NCBI GenBank assembly: GCA_966248875.1
Contig: CBINBI010000005.1
Coordinates: 1-64,000 of the forward strand
Direction of reading: 5' to 3'
DNA from: Dokdonella_A sp966248875
GTDB lineage: Bacteria; Pseudomonadota; Gammaproteobacteria; Xanthomonadales; Rhodanobacteraceae
DNA length: 64,000 nt
Positions 23,546 through 32,282 of this stretch are shown here, piece after piece; the first letter of the stretch is position 1; each line of letters begins with the position of its first letter. The translations under genes were made by a program, and so were the position numbers. Under the pieces are notes generated by a model, which was not told the DNA's origin, did no database searches, and saw only the letters and a program-made list of their open reading frames with translations.

Positions 23546-25000
23546 TCAGGCAGGAGCGCCCGCTCGCAGCGCGTCGAGAAAACGGCGCGGCGCGCCTTCG
23601 AAGCCGCCGTTCGACATGAACACGACGTGGTCGCCGGGTCGCGCCTCGGTGCGCAGGGCCGTGATCAGCGCGTCGACCGTCGGCGCCGTGACGGCCCGTC
23701 CCGACAGCGCCTCGATGATGCGCCCGGCATCCCAGGGCAGCTCGGCCCGCTTCAGGAACACGACGGCGTCCGCGTCGCGCAGCGACGGCGCGAGCTCGCT
23801 CGCGTGCGCACCCATGCGCATGGAATTCGAGCGCGGCTCCATGCCGACGAGGATGCGTGCTCGGCCGACGCGCGCGCGCAGCCCCGCGAGCGTCGTCGCG
23901 ATCGCGGTCGGATGATGCGCGAAATCGTCGTAGACGCGCACGCCGCCGATCTCGCCGAGAAATTCCATGCGCCGCGCAACGCTGCGGAAGTCGGCGAGCG
24001 CCGGCAACACCGTGGCAGCGTCGACGCCGGCCGCGTGCGCGGCCGCGAGCGCGGCGAGCGCATTCATGACGTTGTGACGGCCGGTGAGATTCCAGCGCGC
24101 AACGCCGATCTCGCGATCGCGATGCGATACCTCGAAAACGGAGCCATCCGCTTCGACGAGGCGCGCGCGCCAGTCGCCGGCTTCGATGCCGAAGCTCGAC
24201 ACCGGCGTCCACGCGCCCATTGCCAGCACCTCGGCGATGCGCTCGTCTTCGGCATTGACGACCAGGCGCCCGTTTCCCGGCACGATACGCACGAGGTGAT
24301 GGAACTGGCGCTGGATCGCGGTGATATCCGGAAAGATGTCGGCGTGGTCGTACTCGAGGTTGTTGAGGATCGCGATCGTCGGCCGGTAGTGCACGAATTT
24401 CGAGCGCTTGTCGAAGAACGCAGTGTCGTATTCGTCTGCCTCAATGACGAAAGGCCGGGATGCGGGATGCGGGATTGGGGATTCGGAAGAGCGGGCGCCT
24501 GGCATGCCTGCAGTTCTTACGGATACCGAATCCCGAATCCCCAATCCCGGCCCTAGCCGCGCCGAGATGCCGAAGTTGACGGGCACGCCGCCGACGAGAA
24601 ATCCGGGCGCGTGACCCGCCGATTCCAGCAGCCACGCGAGCAGCGAGGTCGTCGTCGTCTTGCCGTGCGTGCCTGCGACCGCGATGACGCGCCGCTCCGC
24701 AAGCACGGCTTCACCGAGCCACTGCGGCCCCGAGATGTAGCGCAGCCGCGCATCGAGCATCGCCTCGACCATCGGGTTGCCGCGCGACAGCGCATTGCCG
24801 ACGACGACGAGATCCGGCGGCGGCTCCAGATGACGCGCGTCCCAGCCGGACTTCAGTGTAATGCCGAGCTGCTCGAGCTGCGTGGACATCGGCGGATAGA
24901 CGTTCGCATCCGTGCCTTCGACCTCGTGGCCGAGCTCGCGCGCGAGCGCGGCGATGCCGCCCATGAACGTGCCGCAGATGCCGAGGATGTGGAGTTTCAA
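23546..25000 (-). CDS. mpl: UDP-N-acetylmuramate:L-alanyl-gamma-D-glutamyl-meso-diaminopimelate ligase, with in-frame repeat insertion
   Basis: A 484-residue Mur-ligase-family enzyme that recycles murein tripeptide by joining it to UDP-MurNAc. The N-terminus is MKLHILGICGTFMGG. The ATP loop AGTHGKTTTT, IEADEYDTAFFD and RHNVMNALAA are intact, and the C-terminal domain is complete (GMEPRSNSMRMG). The start is a TTG at 25000, since the family begins exactly there and no ATG fits. Residues about 150-183 (nt 24453-24552), between NFGISARLG and PFVIEADEYD, are translated from a palindromic intergenic repeat and absent from normal Mpl. The frame stays open, so a loop of about 33 extra residues is predicted. 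Peptidoglycan recycling fits the cell-wall cluster elsewhere in the window. Confidence 0.93.
   Translation of the reverse strand: MKLHILGICGTFMGGIAALARELGHEVEGTDANVYPPMSTQLEQLGITLKSGWDARHLEPPPDLVVVGNALSRGNPMVEAMLDARLRYISGPQWLGEAVLAERRVIAVAGTHGKTTTTSLLAWLLESAGHAPGFLVGGVPVNFGISARLGPGLGIRDSVSVRTAGMPGARSSESPIPHPASRPFVIEADEYDTAFFDKRSKFVHYRPTIAILNNLEYDHADIFPDITAIQRQFHHLVRIVPGNGRLVVNAEDERIAEVLAMGAWTPVSSFGIEAGDWRARLVEADGSVFEVSHRDREIGVARWNLTGRHNVMNALAALAAAHAAGVDAATVLPALADFRSVARRMEFLGEIGGVRVYDDFAHHPTAIATTLAGLRARVGRARILVGMEPRSNSMRMGAHASELAPSLRDADAVVFLKRAELPWDAGRIIEALSGRAVTAPTVDALITALRTEARPGDHVVFMSNGGFEGAPRRFLDALRAGAPA
24453..24552. repeat. Palindromic GGGATTGGGGATTCGG element inside mpl (copy 3)
   Basis: Left arm: a run of GGGAT(G/T)C/GGGATTGGGGATTCGG units starting GGCCGGGA (24453-24486). 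Right arm: CCGAATCCCGAATCCCC followed by AATCCCGGCC (24526-24552), which is its inverted complement apart from one extra unit. About 40 bp lies between. It is nearly the same element as the intergenic copy at 10637-10736 but sits in the mpl reading frame. Confidence 0.85.
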
Positions 25001-25083
25001 GGGGATTTCGCCCGGAGAGTCCGTCGGCCGAAGCTTACGGCAGCGCCGGTGCCGGCGCCGCCGTCGCCGCGCGTCCTGCCCGC

Positions 25084-25638
25084 TCACGCGCCATCGAACA
25101 ACGCCTGCCCGAGCGCCCAGGCCGCGACCGCCCACGCGAGCGCGAGCGCGAGGCCGAAGCCGAACGGCGCCTCCAGCGCGCGACGCACGATGTGCGCGAC
25201 CACGACGAGGTTCCAGACGATCAGGCCGAGCATGGCCCAGGAGAGCAGCACGTGGCGTGGCGTCATCTCGGCCGGCGTCGCAGGCGCGGGACCGGACAGC
25301 CAGGCCAGTGGCAGCACCAGCAGCGAGAACACGATGCTGCACGCGACCAGCGCGCTCGCGGTCTGCACGTAGCGGTTCTCGAGCCGGCGGATGCGCAGCG
25401 CGATCCAGCAGAGCGCCAGCACGACCGCGGTCGACACCAGCGATCGCAGCAGCACGTTGGCGCCTGCGCCGAGCAGGCGGCCCGTCACGACGTCGAGCAG
25501 CACGCCGGCGACGATCAGAAGCGCGAGCAGCACCGGCGAGTACGGCATCTCGTCGGGACCGCGCCTGAGGTGGCAGAGGTCCATCACGAGCAACGCGAAT
25601 TCCGAGGCGGGGGACGTGCGGCGCGGCATCGTTCTCAT
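25084..25638 (-). CDS. Hypothetical integral membrane protein
   Basis: About 184 residues with five predicted hydrophobic helices (PVLLALLIVAGVLLDVV, LLRSLVSTAVVLALCWIAL, ALVACSIVFSLLVLPLAWL, VLLSWAMLGLIVWNLVVVA, FGLALALAWAVAAWALG). It starts MRTMPRRTSP (25638) or at the next ATG (25629); the frame upstream is open but poor. It loosely resembles small YIP1-like membrane proteins found between adk and mpl in related genomes. Function unknown. Confidence 0.75.
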   Translation of the reverse strand: MRTMPRRTSPASEFALLVMDLCHLRRGPDEMPYSPVLLALLIVAGVLLDVVTGRLLGAGANVLLRSLVSTAVVLALCWIALRIRRLENRYVQTASALVACSIVFSLLVLPLAWLSGPAPATPAEMTPRHVLLSWAMLGLIVWNLVVVAHIVRRALEAPFGFGLALALAWAVAAWALGQALFDGA

Positions 25639-25719
25639 ACTGCCCGACGCTGCGGTGCGCGGAACAGGCCCGCCTCGGCGCGACGCCACGGCAGACCGGG
25701 CCGCGCAGCCCGGGCGCGA

Positions 25720-26298
25720 TCAGGCACCGGCGAGTTCGCCGGGCAGCGCGGCGAGGATGCGCTTGAAGACTTCATCGACCTCGCCGACGCCGTCGACGAT
25801 GCGGAGCTTGCCGATCCCGGCGAAGTGCTCTGCGACGGGCGCCGTCTGCTCGGCATAGACACGCAGTCGTTCGCGCACGGTCTCGGGCGTGTCGTCCTTG
25901 CGCCCTTCGGCGGCGGCGCGGCCGGCGATGCGCTCGACGATCAGCTCGCTCGGCACCTTCAGCTTGATCGCGATGTCGAGCGGCTGCCCGATGCGTGCGA
26001 GCAGCGCTTCGAGCGCTTCGCACTGCGCGAGATTGCGCGGATAGCCGTCGAGGATGAAACCGCCGCGGGCGTCGGGCTCGGTGATGCGCTCCTCGAGCAT
26101 CGCGAGCACGATGTCGTCGGAGACGAGCTTGCCGGCCTCCATGACCGCCTTGGCCTTGAGCCCGAGCGGCGTGCCGGCCTTGACGGCCGCGCGCAACAGG
26201 TCGCCCGTCGAGATGTGCGGCACCTTGAGCTCCGCCTTGAGCATCGCGGCCTGGGTGCCCTTGCCCGAGCCGGGCGCGCCGAGTAAGACGAGTCGCAT
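25720..26298 (-). CDS. adk: Adenylate kinase (short form)
   Basis: A 192-residue NMP kinase interconverting 2 ADP with ATP and AMP. P-loop GAPGSGKGTQ, the AMP-binding HISTGDLLRA, FILDGYPRNLAQ, and the Arg set in ERIAGRAAAEGRKDDTPETV. The LID insert is the short form without Zn-binding Cys, which accounts for the length (long forms have about 214 residues). It starts at the ATG of MRLVLLGAPGSG and is divergent from pfp. Confidence 0.97.
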   Translation of the reverse strand: MRLVLLGAPGSGKGTQAAMLKAELKVPHISTGDLLRAAVKAGTPLGLKAKAVMEAGKLVSDDIVLAMLEERITEPDARGGFILDGYPRNLAQCEALEALLARIGQPLDIAIKLKVPSELIVERIAGRAAAEGRKDDTPETVRERLRVYAEQTAPVAEHFAGIGKLRIVDGVGEVDEVFKRILAALPGELAGA

Positions 26299-26412
26299 GC
26301 TGCTCCGATGCGGCCACGCGGCGCCGCTGACGCTAGACTTCAGGACGATGGACTTCCGGCAACGCTAGCGGCTGGCCGGAAACGTGTCAAACCGCCTCAA
26401 CAAGGAGATTTC

Positions 26413-27675
26413 ATGGCCACGGGCAAGCTCCTTTACGCGCAATCGGGCGGCGTGACCGCAGTGATCAATGCGACCGCCTGCGCCGTGATCCAGGCGGCGC
26501 GCCGCAAGGGCGTGCGCGTGCTGGCCGCGCGCAACGGCATCATCGGCGCGCTGCGCGAGGACCTGATCGACACCGCGAAGGAAACGCCGGCCGCGATCGC
26601 GGCATTACGCCACACCCCCGGCGGTGCGTTCGGCTCGTGCCGCTACAAGCTGAAGTCGCTGGAACAGGACCGTGCGCAATACGAGCGCCTCATCGAGGTG
26701 TTCCGGGCGCACGACATCCGCTGGTTCCTCTACAACGGCGGCAACGACTCGGCCGACACGGCGCTCAAGATCTCCGAGATCGGCAATGCGCTCGGCTATC
26801 CGATCGCCACGATCGGCGTGCCGAAGACCGTCGACAACGATCTCGCCGTCACCGACTGCTGCCCCGGCTTCGGCTCGGTCGCGAAATACACCGCGGTGTC
26901 CGTGCAGGAGGCGAGCCTCGACGTCGAATCGATGTGCGAGTCGTCGACCAAGGTGTTCGTCATCGAGGTCATGGGCCGCCACGCCGGCTGGATCGCCGCC
27001 GCGGCCGGGCTCGCCGCGCGCAAGGCCGGCGAGCCGCCGCACATCATCCTGTTCCCGGAGATCACCTTCGACGAGGAGAAATTCCTCGCCCGCGTGAAGG
27101 CGACTGTCGAGCGCGTCGGCTATTGCACTGTCGTCGTTTCGGAGGGCGTGAAGAACGCCGAGGGCCGGTTCCTCGCCGAGGCCGGCACGCGCGATGCGTT
27201 CGGACACGCGCAGCTTGGCGGCGCGGCGCCTGTCATCGCACAGCTGGTCAAGGCGAAGCTGGGCTACAAGTACCACTGGGCGCTGCCCGATTACCTGCAG
27301 CGCTCGGCGCGGCATCTCGCCTCGAAAGTCGATGCGGATCAGGCGTATGCGGTGGGCAAGGCCGCCGTCGAGTACGCGCTTGAGGGCATGAACGCGGTCA
27401 TGCCGGTCATCGTGCGCACCTCCGACAGGCCGTATCGCTGGAAGATCGAGCCGGCGCCACTCCGGAAGATCGCGAACCGCGAGAAGAAGCTGCCGCCCTC
27501 GTTCATCGCCAGGGACGGCTACGGCATCACGGCCGCGGCCCGGCGGTACCTCGAACCGCTGATCCGTGGCGAGGACCCACCGAAATACGGCAGGGACGGC
27601 ATACCCGAGTACGTGCGGCTCAGGAACGTCCCGATGGGGAAGAAGCTGCCGGTTTACAGCATCGAGGACAAATAG
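26413..27675 (+). CDS. pfp: Pyrophosphate-dependent 6-phosphofructokinase
   Basis: A 420-residue phosphofructokinase. GGNDSADT occupies the nucleotide/PPi-site position, followed by the catalytic VPKTVDNDL and TDCCPGFGS, then MGRHAGW and, later, LGYKYHWALPDYLQRS. The Lys of PKTVDND replaces the Gly of ATP-dependent enzymes and marks PPi specificity in this family. PPi-PFK runs reversibly between fructose-6-phosphate and fructose-1,6-bisphosphate. The ATG at 26413 follows AAGGAG. It is encoded just upstream of the membrane pyrophosphatase and near ppa, so PPi is a central energy carrier in this organism. Confidence 0.95.
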   Translation: MATGKLLYAQSGGVTAVINATACAVIQAARRKGVRVLAARNGIIGALREDLIDTAKETPAAIAALRHTPGGAFGSCRYKLKSLEQDRAQYERLIEVFRAHDIRWFLYNGGNDSADTALKISEIGNALGYPIATIGVPKTVDNDLAVTDCCPGFGSVAKYTAVSVQEASLDVESMCESSTKVFVIEVMGRHAGWIAAAAGLAARKAGEPPHIILFPEITFDEEKFLARVKATVERVGYCTVVVSEGVKNAEGRFLAEAGTRDAFGHAQLGGAAPVIAQLVKAKLGYKYHWALPDYLQRSARHLASKVDADQAYAVGKAAVEYALEGMNAVMPVIVRTSDRPYRWKIEPAPLRKIANREKKLPPSFIARDGYGITAAARRYLEPLIRGEDPPKYGRDGIPEYVRLRNVPMGKKLPVYSIEDK

Positions 27676-27834
27676 CCCTCGCCCCCGCCTTCTCCGCGAG
27701 AACCTCGGCTCACCGCGTTGGCCGGCGGGGCTGGGGCTTGTCGGTGGGCTGAAACCACCCTTGAAACGCCGGGCGGCGAGATGCCCGGCGGACGCTGCTG
27801 CAACGCGACAAGCCCGATTTCCGCGCCGCATCGT

Positions 27835-27840
27835 TATACT
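27835..27840 (+). promoter_or_regulatory. Candidate -10 element of hppA
   Basis: TATACT within CATCGTTATACTCGCCCGG, 58 bp before the hppA ATG, matches the -10 consensus at five of six positions. No good -35 hexamer lies 16-18 bp upstream, so this is a weak call. The 222-bp pfp-hppA gap has no other feature except the AGGGAGGG ribosome-binding site of hppA. Confidence 0.35.
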
Positions 27841-27897
27841 CGCCCGGTTTTCCCCCGGATTCGTCTGCCAATTTCCTGCGTCTCAAGGGAGGGTTCG

Positions 27898-29958
27898 ATG
27901 CTGTTCCAGCAATACGGTCTTCTGATCGCGCTGATATGCGCGGTCCTGGCGATTCTCTACGGCGTCTGGTCGATCCGTTGGGTCCTGGCCAAGCCGGCCG
28001 GCAACGAGCGCATGCAGCAGATCGCGGCGGCGATCCAGGAGGGCGCGCGCGCGTATCTCAACCGCCAGTACACGACGATCGCGATCGTGGGCGTCGTGCT
28101 GCTGATCATCATCGGCCTCGCGCTGGACTGGAGCACGGCGATCGGCTTCGCGATCGGCGCGATCCTGTCGGGCCTCGCCGGCTATATCGGCATGAACATC
28201 TCGGTGCGCGCGAACGTGCGCACGGCCGAGGCGGCGCGCAGCGGCATTCCCAGCGCGCTCGCCGTCGCGTTCCGCGGCGGGGCGATCACCGGCATGCTGG
28301 TCGTCGGCCTCGCGCTCCTCGGCGTCGCCGGCTACTTCATCGTGCTGACGCACCACGCCGGCGTGACGCAGGACGGCGCGCTGCACGCGCTGGTCGGACT
28401 CGCGTTCGGCTCCTCGCTGATCTCGATCTTCGCGCGCCTCGGCGGCGGCATCTTCACGAAGGGCGCCGACGTCGGCGCCGACCTCGTGGGCAAGGTCGAA
28501 GCCGGCATTCCGGAGGACGATCCGCGCAACCCGGCCGTGATCGCGGACAACGTCGGCGACAACGTCGGCGACTGCGCGGGCATGGCGGCGGACCTGTTCG
28601 AGACGTACGCGGTGACGCTGATCGCAACGATGCTGCTCGGCGGCGTCATGGCGGCGGACACCGGACCGAACGGCGTGCTCTACCCGCTCGTGCTCGGCGG
28701 CGTCTCGATCGTCGCCTCGATCATCGGCACGTTCTTCGTGAAGTCCTCATCCGGCGGCAAGATCATGAGCGCGCTCTACAAAGGCGTGATCGTCTCCGGC
28801 GTGCTCGCGCTGCTCGGCTTCATTCCGGTGACGCAGCAGCTCATGGCGAACAGCACGTACGGCGTCTGGAACGTGTTCGGCTGCGCGGTGATCGGCCTCG
28901 TCCTGACCGGCGCGATGGTCTGGATCACCGAGTACTACACGGCCACCGAGTTTTCACCCGTGCGCCACGTCGCCAAGGCGTCCACGACGGGCCACGCCAC
29001 GAACATCATCGCCGGCCTCGGCGTCTCGATGAAGGCCACGGCGCTTCCCGTCATCGTCGTCTGCGCGGCGATATGGGGTTCGTACCACCTCGCGGGCCTC
29101 TACGGCATCGCGATCGCGGCGACTGCGATGCTTTCGATGACCGGCATGATCGTGGCGCTCGACGCCTACGGCCCGATCACCGACAACGCGGGTGGCATCG
29201 CCGAGATGAGCGAGCTGCCCAAGGACGTGCGCAACGTGACCGATCCGCTCGATGCGGTCGGCAACACGACGAAGGCGGTCACGAAGGGCTATGCGATCGG
29301 CTCGGCCGGCCTCGCGGCGCTCGTCCTTTTCGCCGATTACACGCACAAGCTCGGCGTCGAGCATCCGGACCAGATCTTCACGTTCGATCTCTCGAACCAT
29401 CTCGTGATCATCGGCTTGCTGATCGGCGGCCTGATTCCGTTCCTGTTCGCGTCGATGGCGATGGAAGCGGTCGGCCGCGCCGCCGGCAGCGTTGTCGAGG
29501 AAGTGCGCCGCCAGTTCCGCGAGATCGCCGGCATCATGGAAGGCAAGACCAAGCCGGATTACTCCCGCGCCGTGGACATGCTGACGCGCGCGGCGATCAA
29601 GGAAATGATGATCCCGTCGATCCTGCCGGTGCTGGTGCCGATCATCGTCGCGTTCGGCTTCAAGTATCTCGCCGGCGGCACGATGGCCGGCGCGCAGGCG
29701 CTCGGCGGCGTGCTGATCGGCACGATCGTCACCGGCCTCTTCGTCGCGATCTCGATGACCACGGGCGGCGGCGCGTGGGACAACGCGAAGAAGTACATCG
29801 AGGACGGCAACTTCGGTGGCAAGGGTTCCGATGCGCACAAGGCGGCCGTCACCGGCGACACCGTGGGCGATCCGTACAAGGACACGGCGGGTCCCGCCGT
29901 CAATCCGCTGATCAAGATCATCAACATCGTCGCGCTGCTGCTGGTTCCCCTGTTGTAA
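27898..29958 (+). CDS. hppA: K+-independent H+-translocating membrane pyrophosphatase
   Basis: A 686-residue polytopic pump with about 16 helices. The PPi site is intact: GGGIFTKGADVGADLVGKVE (DVGADLVGK loop), the acidic DDPRNPAVIADNVGDNVGD pair and DAYGPITDNAGG. The diagnostic position in GNTTKAVTKGYAIG is Lys 459 (K+-dependent enzymes have Ala there), so it should be K+-independent and proton pumping. It hydrolyses PPi, or makes it, coupled to H+ movement across the inner membrane. Full length, with a strong ribosome-binding site and a Rho-independent terminator 33 bp downstream. Confidence 0.97.
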   Translation: MLFQQYGLLIALICAVLAILYGVWSIRWVLAKPAGNERMQQIAAAIQEGARAYLNRQYTTIAIVGVVLLIIIGLALDWSTAIGFAIGAILSGLAGYIGMNISVRANVRTAEAARSGIPSALAVAFRGGAITGMLVVGLALLGVAGYFIVLTHHAGVTQDGALHALVGLAFGSSLISIFARLGGGIFTKGADVGADLVGKVEAGIPEDDPRNPAVIADNVGDNVGDCAGMAADLFETYAVTLIATMLLGGVMAADTGPNGVLYPLVLGGVSIVASIIGTFFVKSSSGGKIMSALYKGVIVSGVLALLGFIPVTQQLMANSTYGVWNVFGCAVIGLVLTGAMVWITEYYTATEFSPVRHVAKASTTGHATNIIAGLGVSMKATALPVIVVCAAIWGSYHLAGLYGIAIAATAMLSMTGMIVALDAYGPITDNAGGIAEMSELPKDVRNVTDPLDAVGNTTKAVTKGYAIGSAGLAALVLFADYTHKLGVEHPDQIFTFDLSNHLVIIGLLIGGLIPFLFASMAMEAVGRAAGSVVEEVRRQFREIAGIMEGKTKPDYSRAVDMLTRAAIKEMMIPSILPVLVPIIVAFGFKYLAGGTMAGAQALGGVLIGTIVTGLFVAISMTTGGGAWDNAKKYIEDGNFGGKGSDAHKAAVTGDTVGDPYKDTAGPAVNPLIKIINIVALLLVPLL

Positions 29959-29990
29959 GTCGCAGGCGGTTCCCGCTTTTCAGATGTAAA

Positions 29991-30015
29991 GCCCCGCCTC
30001 GCGCGGGGCTTTTTT
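29991..30015 (+). terminator. Rho-independent terminator after hppA
   Basis: The stem GCCCCGC / GCGGGGC with a CTCGC loop is followed by six T. It starts 32 bp after the hppA stop. Confidence 0.9.
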
Positions 30016-30145
30016 CTTTCGAACGGGACTTGCGTCTCTGGACAGCGCCACGACCGTCTGCGATACATGCCGCTCGTCTTGCGGGGTACAGGCCGCATGA
30101 AGGAAGGCGTCGACGTTTCCCTGAATCGTACGAAGGCACGCAACC

Positions 30146-31438
30146 ATGAAGCTCGCTCTCACCCTGCTTGCGTTCGCGCTGTCGGGCGCCGCGATCGCGA
30201 AGGCACCGGCCACGGTCGACGACGCGCTTGCGCAGGCGAAGAAGGCGCACCAGCCGGTCTTCCTCGATTTCAGCGCGCCCTGGTGCTACTCGTGCTATTT
30301 CATGATGACGCACGTGCTGAACGGCGCCGAGTGGAAGAAGCTCGAGGCACGCGCGGTCGTCGCCGAGATCGACGCCGATTCGCCGGACGGCGCCGCGTGG
30401 ATGAAAAAGCTGCAGGTGAAGGCGCTGCCGGCCTACGTCGTGCTCAACGAAGACGGCGCCGAGCTCGGCCGCATCCTCGCCGAGCAGCCGCGCGAGAAGT
30501 TCTATCCGATGGTCGACAGGATTCTCGCCGGCAGTCGCACGCTGGACGAGCTCAAGAAAAGCGCGCGCGAAGGCTCGGCCGACGCGATCGCGACGGTGCT
30601 CGGCTCCTACGAAGCGCGCAAGGAAGGCCAGGCGGGCCTCGACTGGTATGCCGGCCTGCCGGAGAACGTGCGCGCGAAGCATGCGAAGGACGCATCGGTC
30701 GCGCTCTGGCTCGATCGCCTCGAGCTCGCACGCGCCCTGAAGGCCAAGGACGACGCGGCGGCCGTCGCCGCGGCAAAGCGCGTGCTCGCCGGTGACATCG
30801 GCTGCGACCGGCCGTACGTCGTCGACAATCTGCTCCAAGCGAGCGAGAAGGTGCCCGGAGCCGAGCGCAAGGCACTGCTCACGGCGCAGAAGCCCGCGCT
30901 GGAACGCCTGCTCGACGAGAACATCTTCGTTGCGAAGCCGAGCTGCGCCGATCAGCGGTCGAGCGTCATCGCGACTGCCGATGTGTACGCGGCCATTGGC
31001 GACGCGAAAGCCGAAACGGCCGTGCTCGACCGCGCGATCGCCGCGGTGAGGAAGCAACTGGGCGAGGACCTGCGGAAGGATCGCAACGCCGCCGACAACC
31101 TCCGCGTCTATCTCGTCCGCGCCGGACGCACCGGCGAGCTCGACGCGCTCTATCCGAAGCTGATCGCGGCGTATCCCGATGACTACGTCTATCCCTACCG
31201 CTGGGGCCGCAGCCTCGTCGAGCGCAACAAGCCGGCCGAGGCGCTGCCGCTGCTCGAGCAGGCGGCCGAGAAGGCCTATGGCGAGAACCGGCTCGTGGTC
31301 GCGACGTTCCGCGTCAAGGCACTGAAGGCGCTGCACCGGAACGCGGATGCCGAGCAGGTCGTCGCCGACGTGCTCGAGCAGAACGGCAAATGGTTTCCCG
31401 AAGAAGTGGAGAAACTGAAGGCGGCGCTCAAATCCTGA
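30146..31438 (+). CDS. Periplasmic thioredoxin-like protein with TPR-type C-terminal half
   Basis: A 430-residue protein with a signal peptide (cleavage near AIAKAP). The thioredoxin fold spans about 25-130, with the redox motif WCYSC and cis-Pro KALPAYVV. The remaining 290 residues are helical, with TPR-like pairs (DVYAAIGDAKAETAVLDRA; WGRSLVERNKPAEALPLLEQA). It probably reduces or isomerises disulphides, or transfers electrons to periplasmic clients recruited by the repeat half. The first two-thirds resemble DsbD gamma/thioredoxin_7 proteins. There is no clear operon partner; the next gene is a toxin-antitoxin pair after 125 bp. Confidence 0.85.
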   Translation: MKLALTLLAFALSGAAIAKAPATVDDALAQAKKAHQPVFLDFSAPWCYSCYFMMTHVLNGAEWKKLEARAVVAEIDADSPDGAAWMKKLQVKALPAYVVLNEDGAELGRILAEQPREKFYPMVDRILAGSRTLDELKKSAREGSADAIATVLGSYEARKEGQAGLDWYAGLPENVRAKHAKDASVALWLDRLELARALKAKDDAAAVAAAKRVLAGDIGCDRPYVVDNLLQASEKVPGAERKALLTAQKPALERLLDENIFVAKPSCADQRSSVIATADVYAAIGDAKAETAVLDRAIAAVRKQLGEDLRKDRNAADNLRVYLVRAGRTGELDALYPKLIAAYPDDYVYPYRWGRSLVERNKPAEALPLLEQAAEKAYGENRLVVATFRVKALKALHRNADAEQVVADVLEQNGKWFPEEVEKLKAALKS

Positions 31439-31504
31439 GCCGGGCCTTCGTGCCCGCACGAAAAATCGCGAAAAATTTCGCATGGCGCGGCGCGCCCTGC
31501 GCGT

Positions 31505-31552
31505 TTGACGCGGATCGCGGCTCGCGCTAACTTGTACCATTAAATGTACAAG
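31505..31552 (+). promoter_or_regulatory. Promoter and YefM-type operator of the toxin-antitoxin operon
   Basis: A -35 TTGACG (31505-31510) is spaced 17 bp from the -10-like TAACTT (31528-31533). Overlapping the -10 is the inverted repeat CTTGTAC (31531-31537), 8 nt, GTACAAG (31546-31552), containing one TGTACA core. TGTACA hexamer pairs are the known binding sites of YefM for autorepression. The position fits repression by the antitoxin encoded 12 bp downstream. Confidence 0.75.
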
Positions 31553-31563
31553 AGGGCGCCGCG

Positions 31564-31911
31564 GTGCGGACGATCAATTTCTCGGATGCGCGCAGGCACT
31601 TCAAGGAAGTGCTCGACCGCGTCGTCGACGATGCCGACATCACGATCATCACCCGGCGCGATGCGGATGACGTCGTGCTGATGTCGCTCGATTCCTACAA
31701 CAGCTGGCAGGAAACGATGCACCTGATGGCCAGCCCGGACAATGCCCGCTGGCTGAATGAATCGATTGCGCAGGCTCGCGCCGGACGCGCGCGGCCGCGG
31801 GCGCTGCCCGACGCCGAAGAAGCTGCGCTGTCGGTGCGCGAACCGGAGGCGCAGCCCCACGTCGCAAAGACCAGGCGCACGCGAGCGAAAACTTCGCGGC
31901 GCAAACGCTGA
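31564..31911 (+). CDS. YefM/Phd-family antitoxin with a long basic tail
   Basis: A 115-residue antitoxin starting at GTG. Residues 1-62 match YefM (INFSDARRHFKEVLDRVVDDADITIITRRDADDVVLMSLDSY-type core; see 31570-31695) and bind DNA as a dimer. The middle, SWQETMHLMASPDNARWLNESI, is the toxin-interacting helix. After about residue 80 there is an unusual 35-residue Arg/Lys/Ala/Pro-rich extension that normal YefM (about 85-90 residues) lacks. The stop overlaps the toxin ATG by 1 nt. It should neutralise the toxin and repress the operon through the palindrome upstream. Confidence 0.9.
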   Translation: MRTINFSDARRHFKEVLDRVVDDADITIITRRDADDVVLMSLDSYNSWQETMHLMASPDNARWLNESIAQARAGRARPRALPDAEEAALSVREPEAQPHVAKTRRTRAKTSRRKR

Positions 31912-32180
31912 TGTCCCGTCGGATCGCGTTCACCGACCATGCGTGGTCGGACTATCTCGCGTGGCAGCAGGCCGACCGCAAGATGCTGCGCAGGATCAAC
32001 GCGCTGATCAACGCCGCCGCTCACGAACCGTTCGAAGGCGTGGGCAAGCCGGAACCGCTGCGCGGGGACTGGCAGGGCTTCTGGTCGCGCCGCATCGATG
32101 ACATGCATCGTCTCGTCTATGAAGCCGACGCGCACGATCTCGTGATCGCGACGTGCCGCTACCACTACGGCGACCACTGA
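31911..32180 (+). CDS. yoeB: YoeB/Txe-family ribosome-dependent mRNA endonuclease toxin
   Basis: An 89-residue RelE-superfamily toxin of normal length. The YoeB signature residues are all present: Glu and Lys in EPFEGVGKPEPL, WSRRIDDMHRLVYE, and the C-terminal CRYHYGDH with the catalytic His. It cleaves mRNA at the ribosomal A site when freed from its antitoxin. It is coupled to the antitoxin by TGATG and followed by ppa after about 100 bp, so read-through could affect ppa. Confidence 0.95.
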   Translation: MSRRIAFTDHAWSDYLAWQQADRKMLRRINALINAAAHEPFEGVGKPEPLRGDWQGFWSRRIDDMHRLVYEADAHDLVIATCRYHYGDH

Positions 32181-32282
32181 CGCAGACGCTGCAACGCAGC
32201 ACGACTTGCACTATCCTTCGCGCCCCCCGAAAGGCGCCGGCCGCAGGCCGCGCGCATCCGTACGACCCCAGGAGCAAGCATC

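Noticed and set aside
30010..31560. Second promoter or riboswitch in the leader of the thioredoxin-TPR gene
   Set aside because: The 130 bp after the hppA terminator contain no consensus hexamer pair or recognisable RNA motif.
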